Assembly (NCBI GenBank): GCA_009731425.1
Contig: AP018794.1
Location: 2,797,960-2,861,959, forward strand
Direction of reading: 5' to 3'
DNA from: Lachnospiraceae bacterium KM106-2
GTDB lineage: Bacteria; Bacillota; Clostridia; Lachnospirales; Lachnospiraceae
DNA length: 64,000 nt
In this document: in pieces, positions 40,858-50,284 of the stretch
Layout: each line of letters opens with the position of its first letter
Numbering within the stretch: position 1 is the first letter of the stretch
Notes under the pieces: generated by a model
The model's input: the letters and a program-made list of their open reading frames with translations, nothing else
The model's database searches: none
What the model was told of the DNA's origin: nothing
Made by a program: the position numbers and the translations under genes

Positions 40858-43800
40858 CTAAATCTTCAACGTCTTTCCCAGACTAAACTTACTAAACACC
40901 TTGCCCTTGCAAGCCTTTACCTTATAGCGAACCTTCACCCCCTTCTTAAACTTCGAAGAAGAATAAGAACACTTCTTACTTGCCATCGTTGCAACTCTCT
41001 TATAACGCTTCGTCTTCGTATCATAACGATAAACCACATAGCTCGTAGCACCGCCTACCTTCTTCCAAGAAAGAGTAGCCTTTCCATTCTTCTTAAGCAA
41101 CTTGATTCCACTTGGTGCCTTAGGTGCTGTAACAGCCTTTAATACACCAGAGAATTTACCATAAACCTTCTTTCCACTTGCAACTGCAAAAGCGCGAACT
41201 TTAAACTGATAGCTCTTTGCACTAGATAACTTCTTTATCGTCCATGTATTCTTATTCCCATTAAGCACTTTTATCTTCTTCCAATTAGAATTCTTTTTCT
41301 GGAATACCTCATATCCAGCAACGTTTTTACTCTTCTTCCAACTGATCTTAATTGATGTTGTCGTCTGAGATAAGACTTTCACACCAGTTACCTTCGCAAC
41401 TGTTGCAGCATTCTTACCTGGCTGTACCGGATTTGCAGAAGGGGTAACCGTTGGGGTTACTGCTGGTGACTGCTTTGGAGCTTCTGTTGGTGTAATAGCA
41501 GGACTTTTCTCCGGAGCCTGCGTTGGTGTTACAACTGGACTCTGCTCTGGTTCTGCAGTAGGTGTTGCAGTTGGTGTAACTTCTGATTTTGTAAGAAGAA
41601 CCTTCTTAGAGATACCAGCTAATGTAGGCGTTACTGCCTTCATCTTTCCATCTTCACCAAAGGTTAAAGAATCTAAGCAAGTCTCCCGATTATAGCCTTT
41701 GACAGAGGAACCATAGTTATCTAGTGGTGTACCAAAACGATGATAAACCATATAGTATTCATCTTTACCTGGAATCTTAAGAATTGATTGATGTCCGGTT
41801 CCTAAAATATCTTGCTCGGAATCTTTTTGTAATACCGGATATTGATAAGTAACATCCCCATAAGGAGAATCTGAAGTACCATATCTCACCTCATAATTTT
41901 CGCTTCCGGTATCATTGCATGACCAAGTAAAATGATAAATTCCATTTCTCTTAACAACAACTAAGGATTCTCTAAAGTTACTTAATCCATTGATATTCTT
42001 CATGGTGCCTTCTTTAACACTTGTCATATCGTCATTTAACTGAACAACTGCTGGCTTTCCATTTCCAAAATATAAATAACTGCTGCCATCCTCATCTGTA
42101 AAAACGGATGGATCGATAGTCTGCCCCATAGAGATACCTTTCTCTGATGCAATTTCAGGTGTGATCAGTGGTGTATCCATCGCTTTAAATGGACCCTTTG
42201 GAGAATCTGAAACTGCAACTCCGATACATGACTTTCCATCCTCACGTTTCGCACAGAAATAGAAATAATATTTTCTGTTCTTCTCTTCAATAGTTGGAGC
42301 CCATGCACTGCCGACAGCCCATTTCACATCATCCGTAGATACATCTAAGATGACTCCCTCATCGCTCCAATCAACGAGATCTTTCGATGAGAATACATGG
42401 AACTTCGTTCCGCTCCATCCAGTTGCCCCATCCGTAGTTGGATAAATATAATACGTATCACCAAATACATCAATATCAGGATCTGCATAGAGTCCTTTTA
42501 AAATATTGTTATAGCAGAGAACTGCTTTTACCTTCCACTCTTTAACCGTACCATTTGCTGATTGAACCTTAATCTTAGAATCTTTCGTAAGATCTAAAGA
42601 AACCTCATTTCCACCTTCTACGGTTGCTCCATTCCTCATGTTAAAAGTAACTTTTGTCTCTCCTAATTCCTTCTTATCACTGTTTGTTCTACTTACATCA
42701 AGTGTGATCGTATGCTCATCCTTATTAATCTCATTTTTGATGATATGATATCCATCTGCTTTTACATCACCGATCGTATCCTCTTCCTTGCCAAATTCAG
42801 ATGCGATCTCGGCACCACTTAATGCTCTGTTATAGACTTTAACATTATCAAACCAACCTTTGAAGAACGCATCTCCAGAGTAAAATGACTTGCCAAGATA
42901 AGCGAAAAGATTCTTACCTAGGTCGGACATCTTAATAGTTACTTGATCATTTTCACTGATCAGCTCACCATCCCGATACATTGCCATACTAGTTGGCGTA
43001 ATCACAAGCTTTAAGTCCATCCATTTCCCTTTGATGGAATCCTTTGTCGTGGCAACTGCTTCCTGCTCTGCACTATAGGAAGATATCGTCAGCGCATTCC
43101 TAATCTGTTTATCACGAGTACGTAAGAATAAATACTTTGTATTATTCTTTCCAATTGTAAAAGTAAAGAAATCTCCGGTTACCGTATCTGCCTTGACATC
43201 CATAGAGATTGTCATCGTGTTTCTTCCATCGAAGAAGCCTTGTGGAAATGCTGCATAGGTATCCGTTGTTCCATCCAAATAAAGTACATTAGAATTCTTT
43301 TCCTCATCACGGACAACCTTTGCGCTGCCTGCAAGAGAACCATTTCTATTGTTTCCCGAAGTATCTTTTATAGCAGTAGTATCTGAGCTATCTTCAAAAT
43401 CATAATTTAATACAGGTTCCTGCTTCTCTTCTTCGTTAAGTCCTTCTGAAGTAGAAGCCCATTTCTTTGCAATTGCATCATATTCTGTATTCGTCAAATT
43501 CAAAACCGTACCATGCCGTTTTAAATTAGACCCTAATGAATACTCATCACTTGATAATTTGGTAAACTTACCAGATGACAGATCATCTGTGATCAGAGGA
43601 AGATAGCCCTTTCCTGAACTGTACTGATCTACCATGAGACACCATTTTTTCTGTCCATTAAACTTAAAGATCAAAGGACCTTCGACTCCTTGTAAGTTAG
43701 ATAATGTCTCCGATTCAATTGGTGTAAATGTACTATGTAATAGTTGATTACTCGTATCAATACCAACACGTTTCGTTGTCTCGTCTTTCGAGTAACGATA

Positions 43801-44292
43801 GTATTGTCCCTCATTTTCAATGATCGTCGTATCGATCACATGATTATCTCTCTCAATATATTTCTGTGGCTTTGTAAATGTCACGAAATCTCTTGTCTTT
43901 GCACAGTAAATTCTCTGTTTTGCCTGTGTTTCATTTTCCTCTTGTACCATCGATGCCCAGAATACCATGTACTCACCAGTCTTCTTATCATAAATAGCTT
44001 CTGGTGCCCATACACATCCAGCTCCATCGATTCCGACCTCTACGCTTCTTGGATCTGACCAATGAACAAGATCATCGGACTCCCAAATGATCAATGAACG
44101 ACTTCCGCTATACTGAGCAACACTCCAACCTTTTTTGTTGGCAATCCTCAGATCCGTAGCAATGATATAAAACTTATCCCCATCTGGTGAACGTAAGATA
44201 AATGGATCACGAACTCCCTTTTCCCCTAATCCAGAAATTAAAACAGGATCTCCATCATTGACATCATTCCAATGAAGCCCATCTTTACTCAA
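40858..44292 (-). CDS. GH43/LamG/GH43/FN3 protein, part after the internal stop
   Basis: 1144 residues in the same frame as the upstream fragment, separated only by TAA 44307-44305; the TTG at 44292 is just the first start-like codon and has no clear ribosome site. Modules: GH43-type propeller (about 1-290; GVRDPFIL with Asp29), LamG-like domain (295-505), a beta-rich linker (510-598), a second GH43 domain (about 600-900; GLYADPDI, IDPSVFTDEDG and acid Glu in NFRESLVVV), a Thr/Pro-rich linker with repeated TPTxxPExSP (912-965) and two FN3-like domains (968-1144). Probable action is on arabinan or arabinoxylan outside the cell. All catalytic motifs remain intact. Whether it is translated depends on read-through or re-initiation. 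Confidence 0.85.
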   Translation of the reverse strand: MSKDGLHWNDVNDGDPVLISGLGEKGVRDPFILRSPDGDKFYIIATDLRIANKKGWSVAQYSGSRSLIIWESDDLVHWSDPRSVEVGIDGAGCVWAPEAIYDKKTGEYMVFWASMVQEENETQAKQRIYCAKTRDFVTFTKPQKYIERDNHVIDTTIIENEGQYYRYSKDETTKRVGIDTSNQLLHSTFTPIESETLSNLQGVEGPLIFKFNGQKKWCLMVDQYSSGKGYLPLITDDLSSGKFTKLSSDEYSLGSNLKRHGTVLNLTNTEYDAIAKKWASTSEGLNEEEKQEPVLNYDFEDSSDTTAIKDTSGNNRNGSLAGSAKVVRDEEKNSNVLYLDGTTDTYAAFPQGFFDGRNTMTISMDVKADTVTGDFFTFTIGKNNTKYLFLRTRDKQIRNALTISSYSAEQEAVATTKDSIKGKWMDLKLVITPTSMAMYRDGELISENDQVTIKMSDLGKNLFAYLGKSFYSGDAFFKGWFDNVKVYNRALSGAEIASEFGKEEDTIGDVKADGYHIIKNEINKDEHTITLDVSRTNSDKKELGETKVTFNMRNGATVEGGNEVSLDLTKDSKIKVQSANGTVKEWKVKAVLCYNNILKGLYADPDIDVFGDTYYIYPTTDGATGWSGTKFHVFSSKDLVDWSDEGVILDVSTDDVKWAVGSAWAPTIEEKNRKYYFYFCAKREDGKSCIGVAVSDSPKGPFKAMDTPLITPEIASEKGISMGQTIDPSVFTDEDGSSYLYFGNGKPAVVQLNDDMTSVKEGTMKNINGLSNFRESLVVVKRNGIYHFTWSCNDTGSENYEVRYGTSDSPYGDVTYQYPVLQKDSEQDILGTGHQSILKIPGKDEYYMVYHRFGTPLDNYGSSVKGYNRETCLDSLTFGEDGKMKAVTPTLAGISKKVLLTKSEVTPTATPTAEPEQSPVVTPTQAPEKSPAITPTEAPKQSPAVTPTVTPSANPVQPGKNAATVAKVTGVKVLSQTTTSIKISWKKSKNVAGYEVFQKKNSNWKKIKVLNGNKNTWTIKKLSSAKSYQFKVRAFAVASGKKVYGKFSGVLKAVTAPKAPSGIKLLKKNGKATLSWKKVGGATSYVVYRYDTKTKRYKRVATMASKKCSYSSSKFKKGVKVRYKVKACKGKVFSKFSLGKTLKI

Positions 44293-44304
44293 CGAAAAAT
44301 AAAT

Positions 44305-45438
44305 TTATTCCCCTTCATCACTCTCACCTGTAAAATGAACAAATAGGTAACCGCCATAATCCTCATTCGTCAGCTTTTTCGCCTTTGCTTTAACCGTAAG
44401 GGTAAACTCTTTTGTAGTTGTGATTTCTTTATAAGAAATCGTTGCTGTGATAGTTACCTTCGTATCCTCTGCTTGTCTTGTTACCACACCAGCTGGTGTC
44501 TCATCATAATTCTTATTCTCTTTCACTGCTGTACTGATTATTGCTTCATTACTGCTCTTCCAGCTGATTGCTGCACCCTCTAACGAAGTTGGAAGCGTAA
44601 CATTTCCACGAATATTAGAAGCATCCGGAATGTTTAACTCTCTCTTTGCCAGATCAACAATCTCCTGATCTGTCTTCTCTTCGACTTTCGTAATCTCGTC
44701 TTCGCTCTTTGCATAATTGTATATCTTAAAATCACTCAACTTTCCTGTAAAAGCTGGATCAGGCGTAAAAATAGATTTTCCTAAATAACCGATACAGTCC
44801 TCTTCATTCTCAACCCCGTTCTTTAAAATATCCATGATCTTGTAATCATGTTTCACAGACTCAATAAATTTTCCATTAACATAGACTGCCATCACACCAT
44901 CTTTAAACGTCGCTGTTATGGTATTATACTTACCAGATTCGATCTTTCCCTTCTGACTCAACAGTTCCTTATCACTATTCTTCAATCCCATTCGAATAGT
45001 ACCATTGTTCTGATTAGGATTACAGAAAATATAGTTGTTCACATTCGGATATTTACCTTCCTTCGTCCCAAAACAATAAAGCCAGTGATCCGCTCTCACA
45101 TCTGTCTTAACCGAAGCCTCGATCGTAAACTCCTCACCAGGAATACACCCCTTTGGCAACTTCACAAACTGCCCCTTATCCCCCGTAAACTCCAAAACCT
45201 TCTCATTATCCTCTGTCACAAAATTAGCATCACTAAGCCCAATGCAAGTCCCATCAAGCCCATTCCCGCTCACATCAACAAGCTTACCGTCCTTCTCCGT
45301 CATATCATAATGCACCACTAGCTGATTCGTCCCCTCCGCATCACTTACAGAGTCCGCCCTCGCTCGTCCAGCCCCTGGCAATAAGCAGACCATCAAAACA
45401 ACCGACATACTAACCGATAAAAACCGCTTAAACCTCAT
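44305..45438 (-). CDS. N-terminal fragment of the giant GH43 protein (signal peptide, LamG, Ig-like)
   Basis: 377 residues starting at ATG 45438, with GGGAGG upstream. The signal peptide covers about residues 1-28 (ending GRARA). A LamG-like domain (about 38-250; LVVHYDMTEKDGKLVDVSGNG) and an atrophied bacterial Ig-like domain (about 265-345) follow. It stops at TAA inside the start of the GH43 domain: TGESDEGE-stop-IYFSLSKDG. Family members normally have Gln here (GEQIYF), and CAA to TAA is one base change. Without read-through the product would be a secreted binding module with no enzyme. Confidence 0.85.
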   Translation of the reverse strand: MRFKRFLSVSMSVVLMVCLLPGAGRARADSVSDAEGTNQLVVHYDMTEKDGKLVDVSGNGLDGTCIGLSDANFVTEDNEKVLEFTGDKGQFVKLPKGCIPGEEFTIEASVKTDVRADHWLYCFGTKEGKYPNVNNYIFCNPNQNNGTIRMGLKNSDKELLSQKGKIESGKYNTITATFKDGVMAVYVNGKFIESVKHDYKIMDILKNGVENEEDCIGYLGKSIFTPDPAFTGKLSDFKIYNYAKSEDEITKVEEKTDQEIVDLAKRELNIPDASNIRGNVTLPTSLEGAAISWKSSNEAIISTAVKENKNYDETPAGVVTRQAEDTKVTITATISYKEITTTKEFTLTVKAKAKKLTNEDYGGYLFVHFTGESDEGE

Positions 45439-45468
45439 AAACATCCTCCCTTTCCAGATTCTACTAAA

Positions 45469-45512
45469 ATTATAGCATCCTAAAAATCCAAAAAGGTTCG
45501 ATTTCATTCGAA
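45469..45512 (-). promoter_or_regulatory. Candidate promoter and palindromic operator for the GH43 gene
   Basis: TATAAT at 45474-45469 lies 31 bases before the start codon. There is no good -35 box. Instead the palindrome TTCGATTTCATTCGAA (45497-45512) lies just upstream, as expected for an activator site. Prediction only. Confidence 0.4.
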
Positions 45513-45619
45513 CAATGTTGAATAAGCCACGAATCACCCCATACAAAAAAATCCCCCAAAATAAAATAAAAACGAACCTACACCTCAAGAACTATCAAAC
45601 GCTCTCCAACCAACTTTCT

Positions 45620-45975
45620 TCCACTCAAGCTAATCTAACAGCGCCACCCTAATCTTCCTTCCTCCCAAGCTAATCTAACACCGCCCCACCCTAACCTCAT
45701 CCCGTCCAAGCAGGCAAGGCGCAGCCTGTCCCAGCACTTCCTCTCCTTACCTCCAAACTAATCTAACAGCACCCCGCCCTAAATCTCATCCCGTCCAAGC
45801 AGGCAAGGCGCAGCCTGTCCCCTGCCCAATACCAGCCGGCTAACACCCCACGCACATTCTCTCCCTTCCTCCAAGCTAACCTTCCCTCTCCTCAAGCTAA
45901 CCTAACAGCGCCCCACCCTAACCTTCCCTCCACTCAAGCTAATCTAACAACGCCCCACCCCAATCTCATTCCGTG
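45620..45975. repeat. Degenerate short repeats and solo prefixes of the palindrome element
   Basis: A motif like AAGCTAATCTAACAGCGCCC recurs near 45628, 45667, 45756, 45893 and 45937, spaced unevenly. Two solo copies of the array prefix (GTCCAAGCAGGCAAGGCGCA) start at 45704 and 45793 and are not followed by the palindrome. No gene is visible between the GH43 start and the ilvC terminator. Confidence 0.8.
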
Positions 45976-46032
45976 CAAGCAGGCAAGGCGCAGCCTGTCC
46001 CCTGCCCGATACCATCCGGGTAACCAGTCCCA

Positions 46033-46290
46033 GGTGCTCCCCACACCGTACATTGTCTTCCGCCAGGCGGCACATATTGTCTTTGCAAGTGACCTTTACC
46101 ACAGAGATTCCGGCAGGCCCTGACGCAGAAAAGACGTAGAAAAAACAGCATTACGTTTTTTCTACGCCTTTCCTAAGCCAGGAACAAAATCGGGCGAAGA
46201 CCGATGCCTGCCAGAATCCGAGGACAACCAGGCACTTGCAAAGACAATATGTGCCGCCCTCCAGGAAGGCTCACACGCCCCAAGAGCACC
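46033..46290. repeat. Complete 258-bp palindromic element, copy B
   Basis: Same boundaries (GGTGCTC...GAGCACC) and same length as copy A. The inner arms at 46066-46091 and 46233-46258 are perfect over 26 bases. The apical stem is GACGTAGAAAAAAC (46133-46146) against GTTTTTTCTACGCC (46155-46168), loop AGCATTAC. Its sequence differs from copy A but it still pairs, apart from one A-C mismatch. A prefix copy begins at about 45973. Confidence 0.92.
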
Positions 46291-46345
46291 GTCACTAGCC
46301 ACCCCTCGACCCGCAGCGCACTCTCTCCTCTCACCAAAAAAAGCA

Positions 46346-46385
46346 CAAAAAGAGCGCCTCCCAAGATCACTCCCAGAGACGCTCC
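46346..46385 (-). terminator. Terminator of ilvN-ilvC
   Basis: On the minus strand GAGCGTCTC pairs with GAGGCGCTC, followed by TTTTTGTG, 22 bases after the ilvC stop. Confidence 0.75.
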
Positions 46386-46407
46386 CAAACATACTATCAC
46401 CAAAAAA

Positions 46408-47436
<1,029 letters not shown>

Positions 47437-47497
47437 CTAATTATTTTATTGTTTTTTTGTTTATTACAAAACACTTTCGTGTCAAGTAGCATATGTA

Positions 47498-48001
47498 CTA
47501 ATCAATATACTCGGCTATATCGCCTGAGCCTCTTACTAAACCAGTAAGACCGGTTCGAACCAATTCTAAGATGCTGTAACCCTCTAGTAAATTAACAAAT
47601 GCATCAATTTTAGCTTGGTTTCCTGTAAGCTCGATCATTAAAGAATCGGTTGCCACGTCTACAATTTTCGCTCTGAAAATATCTGCGACTGCAATCACGG
47701 ATTGTCTCTCCTTTGCAGTAGCATGTACTCTCACAAGTACTAATTCCCTGCAGACAGACTCGCCATCTTTCAATTCCTTAATCTCTTTTACATCCTCTAA
47801 CTTAGATAATTGCTTTTCTATCTGTTCTAAAATATGATCATCACCACTAACGGCAACTGTCATACGGGAATATGCAGGATCTTGTGTCTCTCCGACACTC
47901 AAACTATCTATGCTATAACCTCTTCTACTAAATAAACCGGATACCCGACTTAATACACCTGCTGTATTATCAACGAGTATGGATAGAATCATCTTTCTCA
48001 T
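47498..48001 (-). CDS. ilvN: Acetolactate synthase, small (regulatory) subunit
   Basis: 167 residues with an N-terminal ACT domain (LSILVDNTAGVLSRVSGLFSRRGYSIDSLSV) and a C-terminal ALS-regulatory domain. It gives valine feedback control to IlvB, whose gene is 30 kb away. I chose ATG 48001, with AAAGGGGG upstream; the frame runs further upstream through the leader hairpin and is not coding. It heads the ilvN-ilvC unit. Confidence 0.95.
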   Translation of the reverse strand: MRKMILSILVDNTAGVLSRVSGLFSRRGYSIDSLSVGETQDPAYSRMTVAVSGDDHILEQIEKQLSKLEDVKEIKELKDGESVCRELVLVRVHATAKERQSVIAVADIFRAKIVDVATDSLMIELTGNQAKIDAFVNLLEGYSILELVRTGLTGLVRGSGDIAEYID

Positions 48002-48032
48002 AGAGCATCCCCCTTTGCTAATCTGTTTAGCG

Positions 48033-48070
48033 AAAAAATGCCGACCATCCTTTTTAGGCTGGAGGCATTT
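48033..48070 (-). terminator. Terminator-like hairpin in the ilvN leader
   Basis: On the minus strand AAATGCC-TCCAGCC pairs with GGATGG-GGCATTT and is followed by six Ts. It lies between the promoter and the ilvN ribosome site, so it could attenuate transcription. Only about 27 bases precede it, which is too short for a T-box. Confidence 0.7.
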
Positions 48071-48103
48071 CAATATGTACGTACTAGAGAATCAACTGTT
48101 TGT

Positions 48104-48132
48104 ATTGTAGCAACACTATTATCTTTTGTCAA
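48104..48132 (-). promoter_or_regulatory. Promoter of ilvN-ilvC
   Basis: TTGACA (48132-48127) and TACAAT (48109-48104) with a 17-base spacer; predicted start near 48097. Confidence 0.8.
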
Positions 48133-48162
48133 GTCTTGGTATTTCTTCTGTTATTATAAAAA

Positions 48163-48266
48163 ATGTGTATAAAAATAAATTTATTAATTTATTATACTCC
48201 TTTTTCCTTATTATACAAGGTTTTTTCGATAAGTAATAATTCATTAAAATTTATTTTTATACACAT
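48163..48266. repeat. Perfect 20-bp inverted repeat flanking 64 bp
   Basis: ATGTGTATAAAAATAAATTT at 48163-48182 is the exact reverse complement of 48247-48266. Pairing continues outward with TATAAAAA after a three-base bulge. The AT-rich interior has no frame. It may be a small mobile-element remnant or a long mRNA hairpin at the end of the LCP operon. Confidence 0.8.
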
Positions 48267-48303
48267 AAATTTTTATACTGTGAAATTTTTAAACTGTAAC
48301 GCT

Positions 48304-49350
48304 TTAGTTTGAAAAAATAAAATTCTGTAGTTCCTGCTTATTGACCTCTAAGTCCGGAATCAACACGGACATCCCACTGATTCTCTGACTTTGGTAAGAA
48401 TTATCAACTGGAATTCGAAACTGATCGATATCCGTTGTTCCCATAAGCAGCACTGTCTTAATATAACTATAGATCTCATCATTTGTCAGATCGGTAGAAA
48501 TATAGCTAAGTACTTCTCTCGCTAACTCTAAACTCTCATTCAATGATAATGTTTTCGCCTTCTCAAAGATTGATTGTAATACTACTCTCTGCCTTTGAGT
48601 ACGACCAAAATCACCGGCCTTATCTTGACGAATTCTTGTATAAGCTAATGCCTGTGCACCATTCATTAAGTTAGTACCTTGTTTTAATTTTGTAACACTA
48701 CCCTTTTTATATGCAGTAGTCAGGTACTTCCATTCTGCATCTGTCAGTGTGATCTTAACACCACCTAACTGTTTGATCACCTTTTTAAAAGCATCGAAAT
48801 CAACTAAGACATAGCCATCTAATTTGATACCAAAATTAGTTGCGATCGTTTGATACAATAGACTGACCCCACCAAAAGAGTACGCTGCATTAAAACGATT
48901 TTTCTCATATCCCGGTATGTCCACATACATATCTCTCATAAGTGAAGTCAGTTTTAACTTCTTATTCTTGGCATCTAATGTGGCTATCATTACCGAATCC
49001 GAACGACCCGCCTGAGTCCAGTTCTCCCTCTTATCAGAACCGATCAACAGAATATTAATGATCTGATCATCGCTGACGACATCGACATCATTTAAATCTA
49101 CATTGGAGAGATCATTCACCGTATCTCTCGTAACGATATTTAATGTATTATTTAATTTTACTTCCATCCTGGCCACAATATTCCCGATCAAGATAGAAAT
49201 CAATAAAAGAAGAAAGACGATCGTTCTTCGTATCCTTCTTTTTCGTCTTTTCTTCTTCCAATATAACCTTCTTCTTCGCTCTCTCTCTAAATCATTTCCC
49301 CCAAGAGCATTCGGCTGGCGACTTGTATCCTCCAACTGTTTTCCTCCCAT
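48304..49350 (-). CDS. LytR-CpsA-Psr (LCP) family glycopolymer ligase
   Basis: 348-residue membrane-anchored enzyme that attaches lipid-linked glycopolymers to peptidoglycan. A very basic cytoplasmic N-terminus (residues 22-42) is followed by one helix (about 43-62) and the extracellular LCP domain (from about 95), with ILLIGSDKRENWTQAGRSDSVMIATLD, SLMRDMYVDIPGYEKNRFNAAYSFGG and LAYTRIRQDKAGDFGRTQRQ. No ribosome site lies before ATG 49350; a GGAGG within codons 2-3 is well placed for a TTG start at 49335, so that may be the real start. It follows two glycosyltransferase genes, which fits a cell-wall polymer role. Confidence 0.92.
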   Translation of the reverse strand: MGGKQLEDTSRQPNALGGNDLERERRRRLYWKKKRRKRRIRRTIVFLLLLISILIGNIVARMEVKLNNTLNIVTRDTVNDLSNVDLNDVDVVSDDQIINILLIGSDKRENWTQAGRSDSVMIATLDAKNKKLKLTSLMRDMYVDIPGYEKNRFNAAYSFGGVSLLYQTIATNFGIKLDGYVLVDFDAFKKVIKQLGGVKITLTDAEWKYLTTAYKKGSVTKLKQGTNLMNGAQALAYTRIRQDKAGDFGRTQRQRVVLQSIFEKAKTLSLNESLELAREVLSYISTDLTNDEIYSYIKTVLLMGTTDIDQFRIPVDNSYQSQRISGMSVLIPDLEVNKQELQNFIFSN

Positions 49351-49358
49351 TAACTAGA

Positions 49359-50282
49359 CTAAATAATCACAAATAATCCTATATTTCGAACCAATCCTGA
49401 TTTTAAAAATCCATTTTGTAATAACAATCTTCTCTTCTTAATAAATCCGCTATTCTTTAAAGCAATAAAATTAGTAAGAGATTGTCTTGCTTCTTCCGAT
49501 AACGTCTTATCATAGATTTCTTTAAATTCCTCTGCCTGAGCAATAGTTGCTAAGATCGTATCTTTTTGCTTGCCTAAATTACTAATGCGATTCTTCACAT
49601 AGCTTACAAAGCTCTGATTACCTACTACGTTCTTCTCATGCTGACGATAAAGTAATAATGGATCATGAATATATCCGATCTTTCCAAATGCAGATGCGAT
49701 CAATCCAATCCACCAATCATGCATTCTTGCATCCTTTGGAAGTGTATCTAATTTCTCGACTAAAGCTCGGTTCAAGATCATCGTACAACCGATCAATTTA
49801 TTCTCCATCAATAAATGAGGAAGATCCACCTTATGAGTATCTAATTTGGAAGTCTGATGAAATGAATGTGCAATTTCATTTAACTTAGAATCCGTAACGA
49901 TAGCATCTCCATATACGGTAATTGGTGTATTTACACCATACTTCTTCTCCATCTTTTCCATCGCACGAATTGACTTTTCAATCTTATCTTCTAACCACTT
50001 ATCATCTTGATCACAGAACATGACGTATGGTGTCTCACTGTTCTTAGCCTGCATTAAGAAATTATCCCTTACGCCAAGGTTCTTCTCATTTACATAAGAG
50101 AACACTTTGCCTGGGTAATCCTGTTCATATTGCTTGCAGATAGCTACACTATCGTCTGTCGATCCATCATCACAGATGATCAACTGAAAATCCTGATAGC
50201 TATTTGCTAAGATCGATTCAATCTGTTCTTTTAGATAAGTTTGGCCATTATAGACTGCCATAATAATCGTAATCTGACTCAT
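49359..50282 (-). CDS. GT2 family glycosyltransferase (rhamnosyltransferase-like)
   Basis: 307-residue cytoplasmic or membrane-associated transferase. Motifs: ITIIMAVYNGQTYLKEQIESIL, DDGSTDDS, and the DXD-type CDQDDKW. The C-terminal half resembles alpha-rhamnosyl transferases of surface polysaccharides. I chose ATG 50282 with GGAGG upstream, two bases after the previous stop. It is followed by the LCP gene. The donor and acceptor are unknown. Confidence 0.88.
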   Translation of the reverse strand: MSQITIIMAVYNGQTYLKEQIESILANSYQDFQLIICDDGSTDDSVAICKQYEQDYPGKVFSYVNEKNLGVRDNFLMQAKNSETPYVMFCDQDDKWLEDKIEKSIRAMEKMEKKYGVNTPITVYGDAIVTDSKLNEIAHSFHQTSKLDTHKVDLPHLLMENKLIGCTMILNRALVEKLDTLPKDARMHDWWIGLIASAFGKIGYIHDPLLLYRQHEKNVVGNQSFVSYVKNRISNLGKQKDTILATIAQAEEFKEIYDKTLSEEARQSLTNFIALKNSGFIKKRRLLLQNGFLKSGLVRNIGLFVII

Positions 50283-50284
50283 CG

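Noticed and set aside
44290..44322. Frameshift as the cause of the GH43 gene split
   Set aside because: The frames before and after the TAA are identical, so it is a nonsense change, not an indel.
46162..46403. Two overlapping minus-strand frames of 76 codons in palindrome B
   Set aside because: They overlap each other and the ilvC terminator; they reflect GC-rich repeat sequence.
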